Shown here: positions 9,116 to 17,651 of the stretch, piece by piece
Layout: every line of letters starts with the position of its first letter
Numbering within the stretch: the stretch's first letter is position 1
Assembly: GCF_017571465.1 (NCBI RefSeq)
Contig: NZ_JAGETV010000023.1
Span: forward strand, 1-39,693
Source of the DNA: Thiomicrorhabdus marina
Lineage (GTDB): Bacteria > Pseudomonadota > Gammaproteobacteria > Thiomicrospirales > Thiomicrospiraceae
Direction of reading: 5' to 3'
DNA length: 39,693 bases
The notes under the pieces: generated by a model
What the model was told of the DNA's origin: nothing
Seen by the model: the letters and a program-made list of their open reading frames with translations, nothing else
Databases searched by the model: none
Made by a program: the position numbers and the translations under genes

Positions 9116-10259
9116 CCCGATTACAGCGCAATCCGCATTACGCTTTCAGCGTGATGGCGAGTTGTATTGGCAAACGCAAACCGCAGATGGTCAATTGCAA
9201 TCAGAACCTGTTGCTAAGTTATTAGAGCAGGGGCATATTAGCCAAGCGCAGTTATTGGCATCCGGTGTGGTCTGGGTACCGACCGAACAGTTGGTGTTGA
9301 CCGATATTGCCTTGCCGGCAAAACGCCGTGCTGAAATTGATGCCGCCTTGCCGTATGCGATGGAAGAACAATTAACTCAGCCAGTGGAAAACTATCATTT
9401 CGCGATTCTACATAAGCAGAGTATGAATACCGGTTCGATTTTGCAAGTCGCAGTGGTCGCCGATAGTTTGATGCAAACTTGGAAAGTGTCACTGCAAGAA
9501 CACAAACTTGAGCCTCTACTATTGGTTGCCGATTGTTTTGCCTTGCCACACACAGAAGATGGCGCTTTCTGCTTGGCGATGAATACTGACGATGACCTGC
9601 AACTTTGCCGCACTGGCGCTTATGCAGGCGCGGCGCTTCCGGTAACTTTGCAAATTACGAAAGGTGTGGGTAACACGACAGAAATTTCATGGTTGCAAGC
9701 GCAATGGAATAAAGCGGCATATGACGCGGTACAGTGGCGTGAACTGGGTGCTTTGAATCTTGCGCAGGGCAAATTCTCGGCACATAAAGAGGCGAATTTC
9801 GGCAAGCTATGGTTATGGCCGAATTTGGCTGCGGGCATGTTGATGGCGACGCTATTGGTTTCAAGTTACTTGCAAACTGAGCAAATCAAACAAGATACAC
9901 AGGCTTATAACACTCAGAGCGAACAGCTGTTTCGCAATATGTTCCCGGACGTCAAACGTGTGGTGAATTTAAAGGCGCAGACCTTAAGCCGTCTGAAAAA
10001 CGCTTCTTCTTCAGAAGGGTTGCAGTTGATACCGTTGGTCTATCAATTGGAACCGCTGTTGGCGAAAAATTCGGCAGTACAAGTTGAGGAAGTTCGTTGG
10101 AACCAATCGGCAGCGCAATTGCAGTTACGCGTTAGTGCGCCACAGAGTCGACAACTGCAACAGTTAGGGCAACAGCTCGATGCTATTAACGGCAAACTGA
10201 CGATTAAAAATGTCACCCCAGAAGCGGCTTTAGGAGTTATCAATGTGGGCACAAATTGA
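9099..10259 (+). CDS. gspL: Type II secretion assembly protein GspL
   Basis: GspL recruits GspE to the membrane and pairs with GspM. The 386-residue protein has a cytoplasmic actin-fold-like domain (about 1-230), one membrane segment at about 236-258 (LAAGMLMATLLVSSYLQ) and a periplasmic ferredoxin-like domain (about 290-386) with VEEVRWNQSAAQLQLRV. It starts with GTG at 9099 inside the end of gspK and ends inside gspM, so translation of the three genes is probably coupled. Confidence 0.94.
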   Translation: MSLNPNPITAQSALRFQRDGELYWQTQTADGQLQSEPVAKLLEQGHISQAQLLASGVVWVPTEQLVLTDIALPAKRRAEIDAALPYAMEEQLTQPVENYHFAILHKQSMNTGSILQVAVVADSLMQTWKVSLQEHKLEPLLLVADCFALPHTEDGAFCLAMNTDDDLQLCRTGAYAGAALPVTLQITKGVGNTTEISWLQAQWNKAAYDAVQWRELGALNLAQGKFSAHKEANFGKLWLWPNLAAGMLMATLLVSSYLQTEQIKQDTQAYNTQSEQLFRNMFPDVKRVVNLKAQTLSRLKNASSSEGLQLIPLVYQLEPLLAKNSAVQVEEVRWNQSAAQLQLRVSAPQSRQLQQLGQQLDAINGKLTIKNVTPEAALGVINVGTN

Positions 10260-10773
10260 ACAACTGCTGGAACCGGTAAAACAGCGTTTTAATCAATTCT
10301 GGCAACCGTTGGCACAGCGTGAAAAGATGATGCTGGCCAGCATGGCGATTTTTCTGATTTGGGTGTTGTTATATGCGATTTTCTGGCTACCGATGCAGAA
10401 CGCACAGCAGCAGGCGCAGCAGCAATATGTTGCCGCACAGAATCAATGGCAGTGGCTGAATCAACAGATTCCCGCTTGGCAAAAACAGGATGGCAAACAA
10501 TTGGCCAGCCAAGTGACTGACCGTAATCAATTGATGAGCAAGGTGCAGGCAACTTTGCGGCAGATGAACTTGCATAAACAGATCAGTAAAATTGATTTAA
10601 CCAACAAGGGTGTCAAAGTGGTCTTTAAAGAAGTTGCCTCGGCACGTCTTTTCCAGTGGCTTGCGACCCTAGAACAGCAAGGTGTAGTCAGTGATAAAGT
10701 GCAGATTTCGCCTATTAGCGATGACGGCAAAAAAGGCTACTCCAGCGCGCAAATCGACTTTGTTGTCGACTGA
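10243..10773 (+). CDS. gspM: Type II secretion protein GspM
   Basis: GspM is a small bitopic inner-membrane protein that stabilises GspL. The 176-residue protein has a short N-terminus containing LAQREKMM, the usual sequence before the membrane helix, a membrane segment at about 29-50 (MLASMAIFLIWVLLYAIFWL), a coiled-coil-prone stretch rich in Gln, and a small periplasmic ferredoxin-like domain. AGGAG lies ahead of ATG 10243. It overlaps gspL by 17 bases. Confidence 0.94.
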   Translation: MWAQIEQLLEPVKQRFNQFWQPLAQREKMMLASMAIFLIWVLLYAIFWLPMQNAQQQAQQQYVAAQNQWQWLNQQIPAWQKQDGKQLASQVTDRNQLMSKVQATLRQMNLHKQISKIDLTNKGVKVVFKEVASARLFQWLATLEQQGVVSDKVQISPISDDGKKGYSSAQIDFVVD

Positions 10774-10814
10774 CATTCTCATTACTCTTGAGATAACTTT
10801 ACTCTTATAGCTGA

Positions 10815-11642
10815 ATGCCTATGCAAATCAAGAAACCCCGCCAATATTTGTTACTATTCGTCAGCGCATTATTGGTGTTGCTGATTTCGCTATTGAGTCA
10901 TTTGCAGATCGCTTTTATTGCTGATAAATGGATTGATAAAAAATCGGTTTCGCCTTTATTGTTTACTGAGTGGCAAGGTGGTTTAGGTAGTGGTAGCACG
11001 AATGTAGCACTACAGAGCAAGCAAGGAAACAGTCCGCTAGGCAGAGTTTACTGGCGTAATGATTTGTTGAATTGGTTGTTATTACAGCCGACGATGCACT
11101 CTTCAGTGCGCTCTACCGACAGTCGCTTGCAAATCGAAGGTAGTTACTCGATTCTTAATCAGTTACTGGTAATCAGCGTTCGTGATTCGGCGTTGAGTAG
11201 TGCGGATTTAAAAGCATTCTGGCAACTAAACCGCGAATATGGCCGCTGGCTAAATGGCATCGAAGGTAAGTTGCAGCAGTTGAATTTGCAGGTCGATTGG
11301 GATCAAACACAGCAGTGGTTAGCCGCTCTCACTGGTTCGGCGCAATTGGTTGGTTTGCAATTTATGGGTGAAACCTTTCCGGCGATTCAACTACAGCTTT
11401 CGCAACAGCAACAGAATATTGTCCTGAAAATACAGGCGCAAGAGAACTGGAAGCTGCAAGGCAGCATCACTTTACAACCGGTATTTTCCGACACAAGACA
11501 ACTTATTGCCCTGCAGTATGATGGCGAGATTGAAGTGCAGGCAGAAAGTGCCGAAGCCTTGCCAAATTGGGCAAGTTTAATGCGTGCTCAAGGTGATAAC
11601 GCTGCAATAACCAAAATTAACGGGCAGTTGAATTTACATTAA
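10815..11642 (+). CDS. gspN: Type II secretion protein GspN
   Basis: This 275-residue protein has one N-terminal membrane segment (about 11-33) and a periplasmic domain rich in beta strands and Gln. Length, topology and its place directly after gspM fit GspN, an accessory T2SS component found only in some operons. No strong motif confirms it, so the name rests on architecture and context. Two in-frame ATGs (10815 and 10821) are possible starts. It follows gspM after 41 bases in which I see nothing else. Confidence 0.78.
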   Translation: MPMQIKKPRQYLLLFVSALLVLLISLLSHLQIAFIADKWIDKKSVSPLLFTEWQGGLGSGSTNVALQSKQGNSPLGRVYWRNDLLNWLLLQPTMHSSVRSTDSRLQIEGSYSILNQLLVISVRDSALSSADLKAFWQLNREYGRWLNGIEGKLQQLNLQVDWDQTQQWLAALTGSAQLVGLQFMGETFPAIQLQLSQQQQNIVLKIQAQENWKLQGSITLQPVFSDTRQLIALQYDGEIEVQAESAEALPNWASLMRAQGDNAAITKINGQLNLH

Positions 11643-11661
11643 CTGCTCAGTGGAGTATTTA

Positions 11662-11685
11662 ATGAAAAGACTGTTTGCTCAATAA
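11662..11685 (+). other. Seven-codon in-frame upstream ORF before the protease
   Basis: GGAG at 11652-11655 is followed six bases later by ATG at 11662, encoding MKRLFAQ and then TAA at 11683. The frame is that of the downstream protease, whose ATG at 11701 lies 13 codons further on with only a weak ribosome binding site. It may be a leader ORF that couples translation, or the remnant of a longer N-terminus interrupted by a stop. Confidence 0.35.
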
Positions 11686-11700
11686 CAGAAATTCTTACCT

Positions 11701-13464
11701 ATGAACAAGCTTCTTATTACTTCAATGGTTTTATCTTTTAGCCTTGCCCTAACTGCTTGCGGCGGTGGGGGAGGAAGTGAAGCAACGCCTGCGCCTGTTC
11801 CAACCATTTTACCGGATGTCGAAATTTCCAGTTTTGATGATCCATTAATCGGCTATCAATGGTATTTGCAAAGTATCAAAGCAGTCAGTAATGGCGACTA
11901 TGTTCGTGATGGTAACGGCAATTTGATTACCGGCGATACCGTTCGCGTGGCGGTGATTGATACCGGTTTGGAACTCGGGCACGAAGATATAACGGAAAAT
12001 GCTACTGTTGGTGCTTCCTACAATTTTTTTGATGACAGTAATCAGCCGACTCCAGATACCTCTTTAGGTGATCACGGAACTGGCGTCTCAGGAATTGTGG
12101 CGGCGCGTGGCGGTAATACTCTTGGCGGTGTCGGAATTGCGCCAAGTGCCGAATTACGAGCTTTTAAATTACTTAATTCGGAAGGTGGCACTTCAATTTC
12201 GATTAGCGACCAACTGGCGGCAATTGGCTACGATCCATCCAATAATTATCCTGATTTAGTGGCCTCTGATGTTGATGTATTTAACCTAAGTTATGGTTTT
12301 GCTGTTACTTATGATCCTTCACTGGATAGTAATCTGTTTAATTACTATTCACAGTTCATTGATGGTTTGCAAATCGGTACTGAAAACCTTCGTGATGGAA
12401 AAGGGGCTTTGTATATCAAGGCAGCCGGCAATGAGTTTGCTGATATTGATGGTAATACAGGTACTTATGAATGTGTCGAAGCGAGTGACAACGGTGTGAC
12501 CTGTTTTAATGTTAATTTTGAACGAGACCAAACAACGCCCTACCTAATCCCTGTTGCAGCCTATGATGATAGCGAGAAAAAAGCCAGTTTTTCCAACACC
12601 GGCTCAGCGCTTTGGATTAGTGCTCCCGGCGTTGGTATTGTCACAATTGACCAGTCCGGTTGCGACCAAGGTTATAGCCGGGAAACACAGAATGGTATTC
12701 GAACCGATACTTTGATTGCCGACGAAGATGCAAACTGTAACTACTTCAGTTATTTTGGCGGAACTTCTGCTGCGACGCCTATTGTCAGCGGCGTTATTAG
12801 TTTGATATTAGAGGCGAATCCGCAATTAACATGGCGTGATATCAAACACATCTTAGCAACAACAGCGCGTCAAATTGATGTTGGACTGACTGCTAAATAC
12901 CTTGCCAATAGCGCAATCAAAATCGAACAGGGATGGATTGAAAATAACGCCGGTTATCGCTTCTCCAACTATTACGGTTTTGGCGCGGTTGATGCGCAGG
13001 CTGCGGTGAATATGGCAACGGATAATTATAATTCACTCTCCGCTATGCAGACGATTGAGCAAACTGGCAATGTGACTGATAGCGGTAATATTCCTGATAA
13101 TAATGCTGCTGGGATTACCGAAACCATGACGGTTAACCGAGGTGTTAACCTGGTACTGGAAAGTGTCAGCTTAAAGGTTTCGATGTCTGAGCAGCTAGGA
13201 GCGGATGGTTTTGATTTTAGTGATTATGTGATCACCCTGGTTTCTCCAAATGGTACCGAAAGCTTAGTGATGACGCCGTTTACCGGCTTTGCTAAAAATA
13301 CCGATGTGACTGATTACCCGATGATTACTCACGCTTTTTACGGCGAAACCCTAAACGGTGATTGGAAATTGAAAATTCAGGATGTTGATTCGCAAACTGA
13401 TTTGGCCGGTGAAGGTGAATTAGTCGATTGGTCACTGACTTTTTACGGACATGAGGAGCAGTAA
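11701..13464 (+). CDS. Subtilisin/kexin-like lipoprotein protease with P domain (ASP-like)
   Basis: This is a predicted surface-exposed or secreted serine endopeptidase of family S8. The signal peptide ends in a lipobox, LTAC with Cys20, followed by five glycines. The catalytic triad is visible: Asp87 in VAVIDTG, His125 in DHGTG and Ser356 in GGTSAATP, with oxyanion Asn244 in AAGNE. A proprotein-convertase P domain fills about 476-584 (VITLVSPNGTES, LNGDWKLKIQD). The catalytic domain begins by about residue 40, so there is no room for an N-terminal propeptide. The next gene seems to supply one in trans, as in Aeromonas ASP/ORF2. Its position just after gspN suggests a T2SS cargo, possibly lipidated like pullulanase; that part is inference. 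Confidence 0.92.
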   Translation: MNKLLITSMVLSFSLALTACGGGGGSEATPAPVPTILPDVEISSFDDPLIGYQWYLQSIKAVSNGDYVRDGNGNLITGDTVRVAVIDTGLELGHEDITENATVGASYNFFDDSNQPTPDTSLGDHGTGVSGIVAARGGNTLGGVGIAPSAELRAFKLLNSEGGTSISISDQLAAIGYDPSNNYPDLVASDVDVFNLSYGFAVTYDPSLDSNLFNYYSQFIDGLQIGTENLRDGKGALYIKAAGNEFADIDGNTGTYECVEASDNGVTCFNVNFERDQTTPYLIPVAAYDDSEKKASFSNTGSALWISAPGVGIVTIDQSGCDQGYSRETQNGIRTDTLIADEDANCNYFSYFGGTSAATPIVSGVISLILEANPQLTWRDIKHILATTARQIDVGLTAKYLANSAIKIEQGWIENNAGYRFSNYYGFGAVDAQAAVNMATDNYNSLSAMQTIEQTGNVTDSGNIPDNNAAGITETMTVNRGVNLVLESVSLKVSMSEQLGADGFDFSDYVITLVSPNGTESLVMTPFTGFAKNTDVTDYPMITHAFYGETLNGDWKLKIQDVDSQTDLAGEGELVDWSLTFYGHEEQ

Positions 13465-14036
13465 TGAAATTGTTTTTTAAAGGCTTTATTCAAGCTGCAG
13501 CCACCAGTTCGCTATTATTCGCCAGTTCGGCGCAAGCCTATCTATTGCCGTGTCAGTTGGTGACGCAGATGGCTGGTAGCAAAGTCTATGAAGCAAAACT
13601 GCAACGTATTGCCAGTATGACCGCACCGCAGGATATGCCGAGCGAATTGAATCTGGAGTTATTAGAGCGCCACGGCGGTTGGTATATCTATTACACACCA
13701 ATTTCGTGGTTTGAGCGGCAAACCTGCGGCCCGCAGATAAAGACCATTGAAGACAAACAGTTTCAGTTTATGCCGGTGTTATTGAATAAGATGACCGGTA
13801 TGAACGCGGTGCTAACCGGCACTTTTATTCTAAAAACCTATCGTCCTGAGCATCTTGAGGAAGTGATTAAGCGCTACGGCTTTAAGATGGTGACGCGTTT
13901 GCCGAAACCGAATACGGCAATTATCGACGTTAAACCGATTACCTCGTACGACGATATGATTGAAGAATTGGATAAAGACCGCGATGTCGATTTAGTTGCA
14001 CCGATTATGAGCGAGCCGCGTTTTAAGCCGCGCTAG
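13464..14036 (+). CDS. Exported propeptide-like chaperone/inhibitor of the adjacent protease (ORF2-like)
   Basis: This 190-residue protein has a Sec signal (about 1-25, ending SSAQA) and no lipobox. Residues 119-190 read as a subtilase propeptide (inhibitor I9-like) fold: strand GTFILKTY (119-126), helix EHLEEVIKRYG (129-139), strands across LPKPNTAIIDV (146-156), helix YDDMIEELDKD (162-172) and strand VDLVAPIM (175-182), then a basic tail EPRFKPR at the C-terminus. In ASP/ORF2 of Aeromonas sobria a separate downstream gene encodes the external chaperone that folds and blocks a P-domain subtilase lacking a propeptide. Here the start ATG overlaps the protease stop (TAATG) after GAGGAG, so the two are translationally coupled. 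Function is inferred from fold and context. Confidence 0.75.
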   Translation: MKLFFKGFIQAAATSSLLFASSAQAYLLPCQLVTQMAGSKVYEAKLQRIASMTAPQDMPSELNLELLERHGGWYIYYTPISWFERQTCGPQIKTIEDKQFQFMPVLLNKMTGMNAVLTGTFILKTYRPEHLEEVIKRYGFKMVTRLPKPNTAIIDVKPITSYDDMIEELDKDRDVDLVAPIMSEPRFKPR

Positions 14037-14056
14037 AGGTCTGATTTTTTCCAATA

Positions 14057-14094
14057 AAAAAGGGTTGGCAGTCATTAGATTGCCAACCCTTTTT
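14057..14094. terminator. Bidirectional rho-independent terminator
   Basis: A perfect 14-base stem runs from AAAAAGGGTTGGCA (14057-14070) to TGCCAACCCTTTTT (14081-14094) with a 10-base loop. The A and T tracts allow it to work in both directions. It lies between the convergent protease/chaperone unit (+) and the thioredoxin-like gene (-). Confidence 0.93.
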
Positions 14095-14111
14095 ATGTGT
14101 AGACGAGAATA

Positions 14112-14678
14112 TTACTGCGGTTGATAATCGACTTTGCTCTCTTCAACCATTTTGTAGATATCGACGCGTTTATCATTACCAAGGTTTTTTAGTGCTTGGT
14201 TTAGCGCTTTTTCCAGATTGCCAGGATAGAATTCTTCCAAAGTCAGGCCGATAATCGGGTCAGCGATTTGATTGCCTTTGCTGTCGAAAATTAGGGTTGT
14301 CGGTGCTACGATAACGCCCATTTTCGGGCCTAAGGTTTTCATTTCGATTTCTGTACCATCGAAATTTTTCATCATCCAATGCGATTTATCCAAAACCAGT
14401 TGGCTGAAGTGACCATAGTCCTCCAAGTCAGTGGTTTGCAACAGCGGATAAAGGATATTCTGTTCTAACTTTTTGCAGTAGTTACACCAAGTCGCGGTTG
14501 CGAAAATGACGACAGGTACATTGTTTTTGGCAGCGATTTCACCGGCTTTTTGCAAATCAACCGCTAGAGGTAAAACATCGCCGGCATCGGCTTGAACATT
14601 GACGCTCAGACTACTTAAGCCAAGCGCCAAACCGGCAATAAAGGTTTTAAAAGGGGATAAGGTTGTCGGCCATTGCAT
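14112..14678 (-). CDS. Periplasmic thioredoxin-fold protein
   Basis: A thioredoxin-like exported protein. It has a signal peptide (about 1-30, ending NVQA), a redox motif WCNYC (Cys65 and Cys68) and a cis-Pro region VAPTTLIFD. The residues between the cysteines (Asn-Tyr) differ from classical thioredoxin and are nearer to SoxW/DsbD-gamma-like or thioredoxin_7-type periplasmic proteins. GAGGAG lies six bases ahead of ATG 14678, and the TTG at 14693 would place that site inside the gene, so I use 14678 (188 residues). It is the last gene of the minus-strand run. The redox partner is unknown. Confidence 0.85.
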   Translation of the reverse strand: MQWPTTLSPFKTFIAGLALGLSSLSVNVQADAGDVLPLAVDLQKAGEIAAKNNVPVVIFATATWCNYCKKLEQNILYPLLQTTDLEDYGHFSQLVLDKSHWMMKNFDGTEIEMKTLGPKMGVIVAPTTLIFDSKGNQIADPIIGLTLEEFYPGNLEKALNQALKNLGNDKRVDIYKMVEESKVDYQPQ

Positions 14679-14710
14679 AATTGTTCTCCTCAACTAAGTT
14701 ACCGGCGCAA

Positions 14711-15367
14711 TTATCTATATTGTTTTCGTTTGCGCAGTTTGCAATACATCGGTTTTGCACCAAGTTCTTCTATATAGACTTTTAGGTGAATTTTATCTTG
14801 TTTGTTCAAGATGATTTGTTGGCTATAGTCACTGCCACAGTCCCATTGGCCGTCGCTGATAAAACGAATTTGATCACTGCTGTCACGGCGATATAGATGT
14901 AATTCTACTCCGGTCCCTTCCTCGCGATAGTGAAGATAAGCTGGCAGAATTTCAATGCGACCTGTTTGCTGATCTCGAAATTGTAGCTCTACGCGTTGTG
15001 TTTCCGAGCGTGCAATTGAAAAACTCTCAGGTAGAATTTTCCAAGAATTCTTGACACCTTTTTTAGAGCCTTCCAGAAGATTGATACGCACCACATTGCC
15101 CTGCATCGGGTTTTTATATAGGCGTTGTAGGCGTTTCTGTTCTTCCAACTCGGCTTGCAGACGCAGCTCACGGGCGCGGTTGTCAGCATCTTGCTGGATG
15201 AGGTCACGTTCGGCATTAATCTGTTGCTGTTTTATCAGTAACTCTTCTTGAGCCTGCGGGCTAAGCTTTTTCCATTGTTCATCGTCCATTCCGACAGGAT
15301 TGGATGAACAACCAATCAATAAAAGCGGTGCGGTTAATAAAGCGCCAAGCGCCAGTTTTTTTAACAT
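14711..15367 (-). CDS. Hypothetical coiled-coil lipoprotein
   Basis: I do not recognise the family. The 218-residue protein has a lipoprotein signal (LLIGC, Cys20), a charged alpha-helical, coiled-coil-prone segment at about 40-85 rich in Glu, Gln and Arg, and a C-terminal beta-rich domain with two cysteines (in WDCGSDY and YCKLRK) that could form a disulfide once exported. This lies beside a thioredoxin-like gene, with 17 bases between them. CGGAG precedes the ATG. It sits 42 bases downstream of ubiB and is probably in the same transcript. Confidence 0.8.
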   Translation of the reverse strand: MLKKLALGALLTAPLLLIGCSSNPVGMDDEQWKKLSPQAQEELLIKQQQINAERDLIQQDADNRARELRLQAELEEQKRLQRLYKNPMQGNVVRINLLEGSKKGVKNSWKILPESFSIARSETQRVELQFRDQQTGRIEILPAYLHYREEGTGVELHLYRRDSSDQIRFISDGQWDCGSDYSQQIILNKQDKIHLKVYIEELGAKPMYCKLRKRKQYR

Positions 15368-15409
15368 GTAACAATCTCCGTTTAGCTTGCCCGCTTTTGA
15401 AAATTTGTT

Positions 15410-17026
15410 TTATTTTTTTACCACAAACCAAGCGGCCAGTGCCCAAATGGCAATGACAAATGCTTCTTCCACTTCAAAGCCTAGGCTGTGTGCGAGGAAA
15501 GGTGCGACAGCCAAAGCGACAGCAATGGTGCGATTACGGTTGTGACGATTCTGTTGTGCCAGCTCTTTTTCGATGCGCTCTAACTGTTCGGACTGCATGC
15601 CAACACCGTTATGCGCCATTTTATCCAGAGCGCTGTGCAATAAGCCCGGTAGGGTTGGTGCTTGTTCAATCCAGAAAGGTAGGTTGGATTTGATGTTTTT
15701 CACTAAACCTTTCGGACCGACGCGTTCCTGCATCCAGTCTTCTAAGAAGGGTTTGGCGGTATCCCATAAATCCAGTTCGTCATCTAATTGGCGACCTAGA
15801 CCTTCGATATTCAATAAGGTTTTTTGTAACAGCACCAACTGCGGTTGGATTTCCATGCCGAAACGACGCGCGGTTTGAAATAGGCGCATTAGCACCAAGC
15901 CGAAAGAGATCTCTTTAAGAGGGCGATCCCAAATCGGCTCACAGACCGACCGAATCGCGGATTCCAGTTCATTAACACGGGTATCACGCGGCACCCATTC
16001 CGATTCGATATGCAGTTCCGAAACACGCAGGTAATCGCGGTTAAAGAACGCCAAGAAGTTCTCCGCCAGATAACGTTGGTCTTCCGGTGTCAGGGTTCCC
16101 ATAATCCCGAAGTCAATGGCCGCATAACGGCCGTCCGGCAAGACAAAGATATTCCCCGGGTGCATATCGGCATGGAAGAAGTTGTGTTTGAAAACCTGCG
16201 TGAAGAAGATAATCACGCCTTTGGCGGACAGGTCTTTTAAATCGACACCGGCTTCAATCAGCTTTTCGGTTTCCGAGATACGGATGCCGTAGATGCGTTC
16301 CATAGTCATGACGTTCTCAGCCGTGTGTGACCAGTAGATTTCCGGTACATACAATAAGTCCGAGCCATCGAAATTGCGTTTCAACTGGGCGGCATTCGAG
16401 GCTTCACGAATCATGTCCAATTCGTCGAGAATGGTTTTTTCGAATTCGGCAACGACTTCGACCGGATGCAAGCGTTTGGCGATTTTAACGGCCTTTTCAA
16501 ATAGGCTTGCCAACATAAACATAATTGCCACGTCTTGTTCGATAACCGGTTTGATATCCGGGCGAACCACCTTAACCACCACTTCTTGACCGTCTGGTAA
16601 TTTTGCCGCATGCACTTGTGCAATCGATGCCGATGCCATCGGCATAGGATCAAATTCGGCAAAGGCTTCACCGACCGGTTTTCCGAGCGCGGCTTCAATC
16701 AATTCCAGAGAGTGTTGTTCATCGAACGGTGGGCAGTCGTCTTGCAATTTCGCTAACTCAATGGCGATGTCGTACGGTAATAAATCCTTTCGCGTTGAAA
16801 GCGCTTGCCCAAGCTTAATGAAAATCGGCCCTAATTCTTCCAGTGCCAGACGAATGCGCTCGGCGCGACTTAGTTGTGAACGTTTTTTCCAGTTCCACGG
16901 CAAAATGGCGTTGAACCATACCAGCCATGCGAATTTAGAACCGCCAAGTACCATTTTGTCGATTTCATAATGGCTGAGAACACGGTTGATTTTGATAAGG
17001 CGGCGAAGTTGTCGGATGGCTTTCAT
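15410..17026 (-). CDS. ubiB: Ubiquinone biosynthesis atypical kinase UbiB
   Basis: UbiB is a membrane-bound ABC1/COQ8-type ATPase needed for ubiquinone synthesis. The 538-residue sequence has the family's KxGQ motif (KLGQ, 71-74), an Ala-rich nucleotide loop (ASASIAQVHAAKL), the catalytic-loop region HADMHPGNIFV and the metal-binding AIDFGIMG. Two hydrophobic C-terminal helices span about 499-538. The ubiE-ubiJ-ubiB order matches that of Escherichia coli. No clear ribosome binding site is seen before ATG 17026, so expression probably depends on readthrough from ubiJ. Confidence 0.97.
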   Translation of the reverse strand: MKAIRQLRRLIKINRVLSHYEIDKMVLGGSKFAWLVWFNAILPWNWKKRSQLSRAERIRLALEELGPIFIKLGQALSTRKDLLPYDIAIELAKLQDDCPPFDEQHSLELIEAALGKPVGEAFAEFDPMPMASASIAQVHAAKLPDGQEVVVKVVRPDIKPVIEQDVAIMFMLASLFEKAVKIAKRLHPVEVVAEFEKTILDELDMIREASNAAQLKRNFDGSDLLYVPEIYWSHTAENVMTMERIYGIRISETEKLIEAGVDLKDLSAKGVIIFFTQVFKHNFFHADMHPGNIFVLPDGRYAAIDFGIMGTLTPEDQRYLAENFLAFFNRDYLRVSELHIESEWVPRDTRVNELESAIRSVCEPIWDRPLKEISFGLVLMRLFQTARRFGMEIQPQLVLLQKTLLNIEGLGRQLDDELDLWDTAKPFLEDWMQERVGPKGLVKNIKSNLPFWIEQAPTLPGLLHSALDKMAHNGVGMQSEQLERIEKELAQQNRHNRNRTIAVALAVAPFLAHSLGFEVEEAFVIAIWALAAWFVVKK

Positions 17027-17040
17027 AAAGGAGTGTGTCG

Positions 17041-17640
17041 TTAGTTAAGTTGATTGATGCGGGCTTCCAGCGCGTCAAGCTGTTGGCTGAGTTCCTGCAC
17101 GTCTTGATTGAAATGCTGCACTTGCGATTTAGTCGGTACGGCTTCGATTTCGAATTGCAGATATTCTTTGATAGTCTGCTCGATATAGTCGCGCTGACGA
17201 CGTTTTAGGCCAAGATAAGAACGTACGCCATGGCCGATTTTAAAGGCGATTAAATCTCCTGTTAGGCTGGCGAGATGTTCTTCCCAATCGATTTCAATGG
17301 CCGCAAGGGCTTTTAGAAAACGTTGCGCCAAGTCGGTATCACCGGAAAACTCGAAAACGTCTACATTCGGATGGTCTTGTCCAAGTGCTAACCAATCGCT
17401 GATTCCTCCTTGAATGCTCGCATCGGCAGAACCATTAAGATGGCTTTGCACGCTGATTTGCTGCTCATTCAATAGACAATAAAAAGGCGTTTTTAGCGGG
17501 TCAATTTGCAATGCGATGACCGAGGTAGGTAAGGCTTTTAGCGCTTGGCCCTCTTCCAGGTCAAGATGCATTGCCTGGTTTAAAGCCGCTTCTAAGGCTT
17601 GCGCCAAGACGATTGAAACACGAGAGAAATCAGCAGACAT
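17041..17640 (-). CDS. ubiJ: Ubiquinone biosynthesis accessory factor UbiJ (SCP2 domain)
   Basis: UbiJ is a lipid-binding accessory factor of the soluble ubiquinone-synthesis complex. The 199-residue protein has an N-terminal SCP2-like domain (about 10-115) and a C-terminal coiled coil (about 165-199, VQELSQQLDALEARINQL), which is the UbiJ layout. CGGAG precedes the start. It lies 11 bases after ubiE and 14 bases before ubiB. Sequence divergence is typical for the family, and context supports the name strongly. Confidence 0.92.
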   Translation of the reverse strand: MSADFSRVSIVLAQALEAALNQAMHLDLEEGQALKALPTSVIALQIDPLKTPFYCLLNEQQISVQSHLNGSADASIQGGISDWLALGQDHPNVDVFEFSGDTDLAQRFLKALAAIEIDWEEHLASLTGDLIAFKIGHGVRSYLGLKRRQRDYIEQTIKEYLQFEIEAVPTKSQVQHFNQDVQELSQQLDALEARINQLN

Positions 17641-17651
17641 AGAGACTCCGG

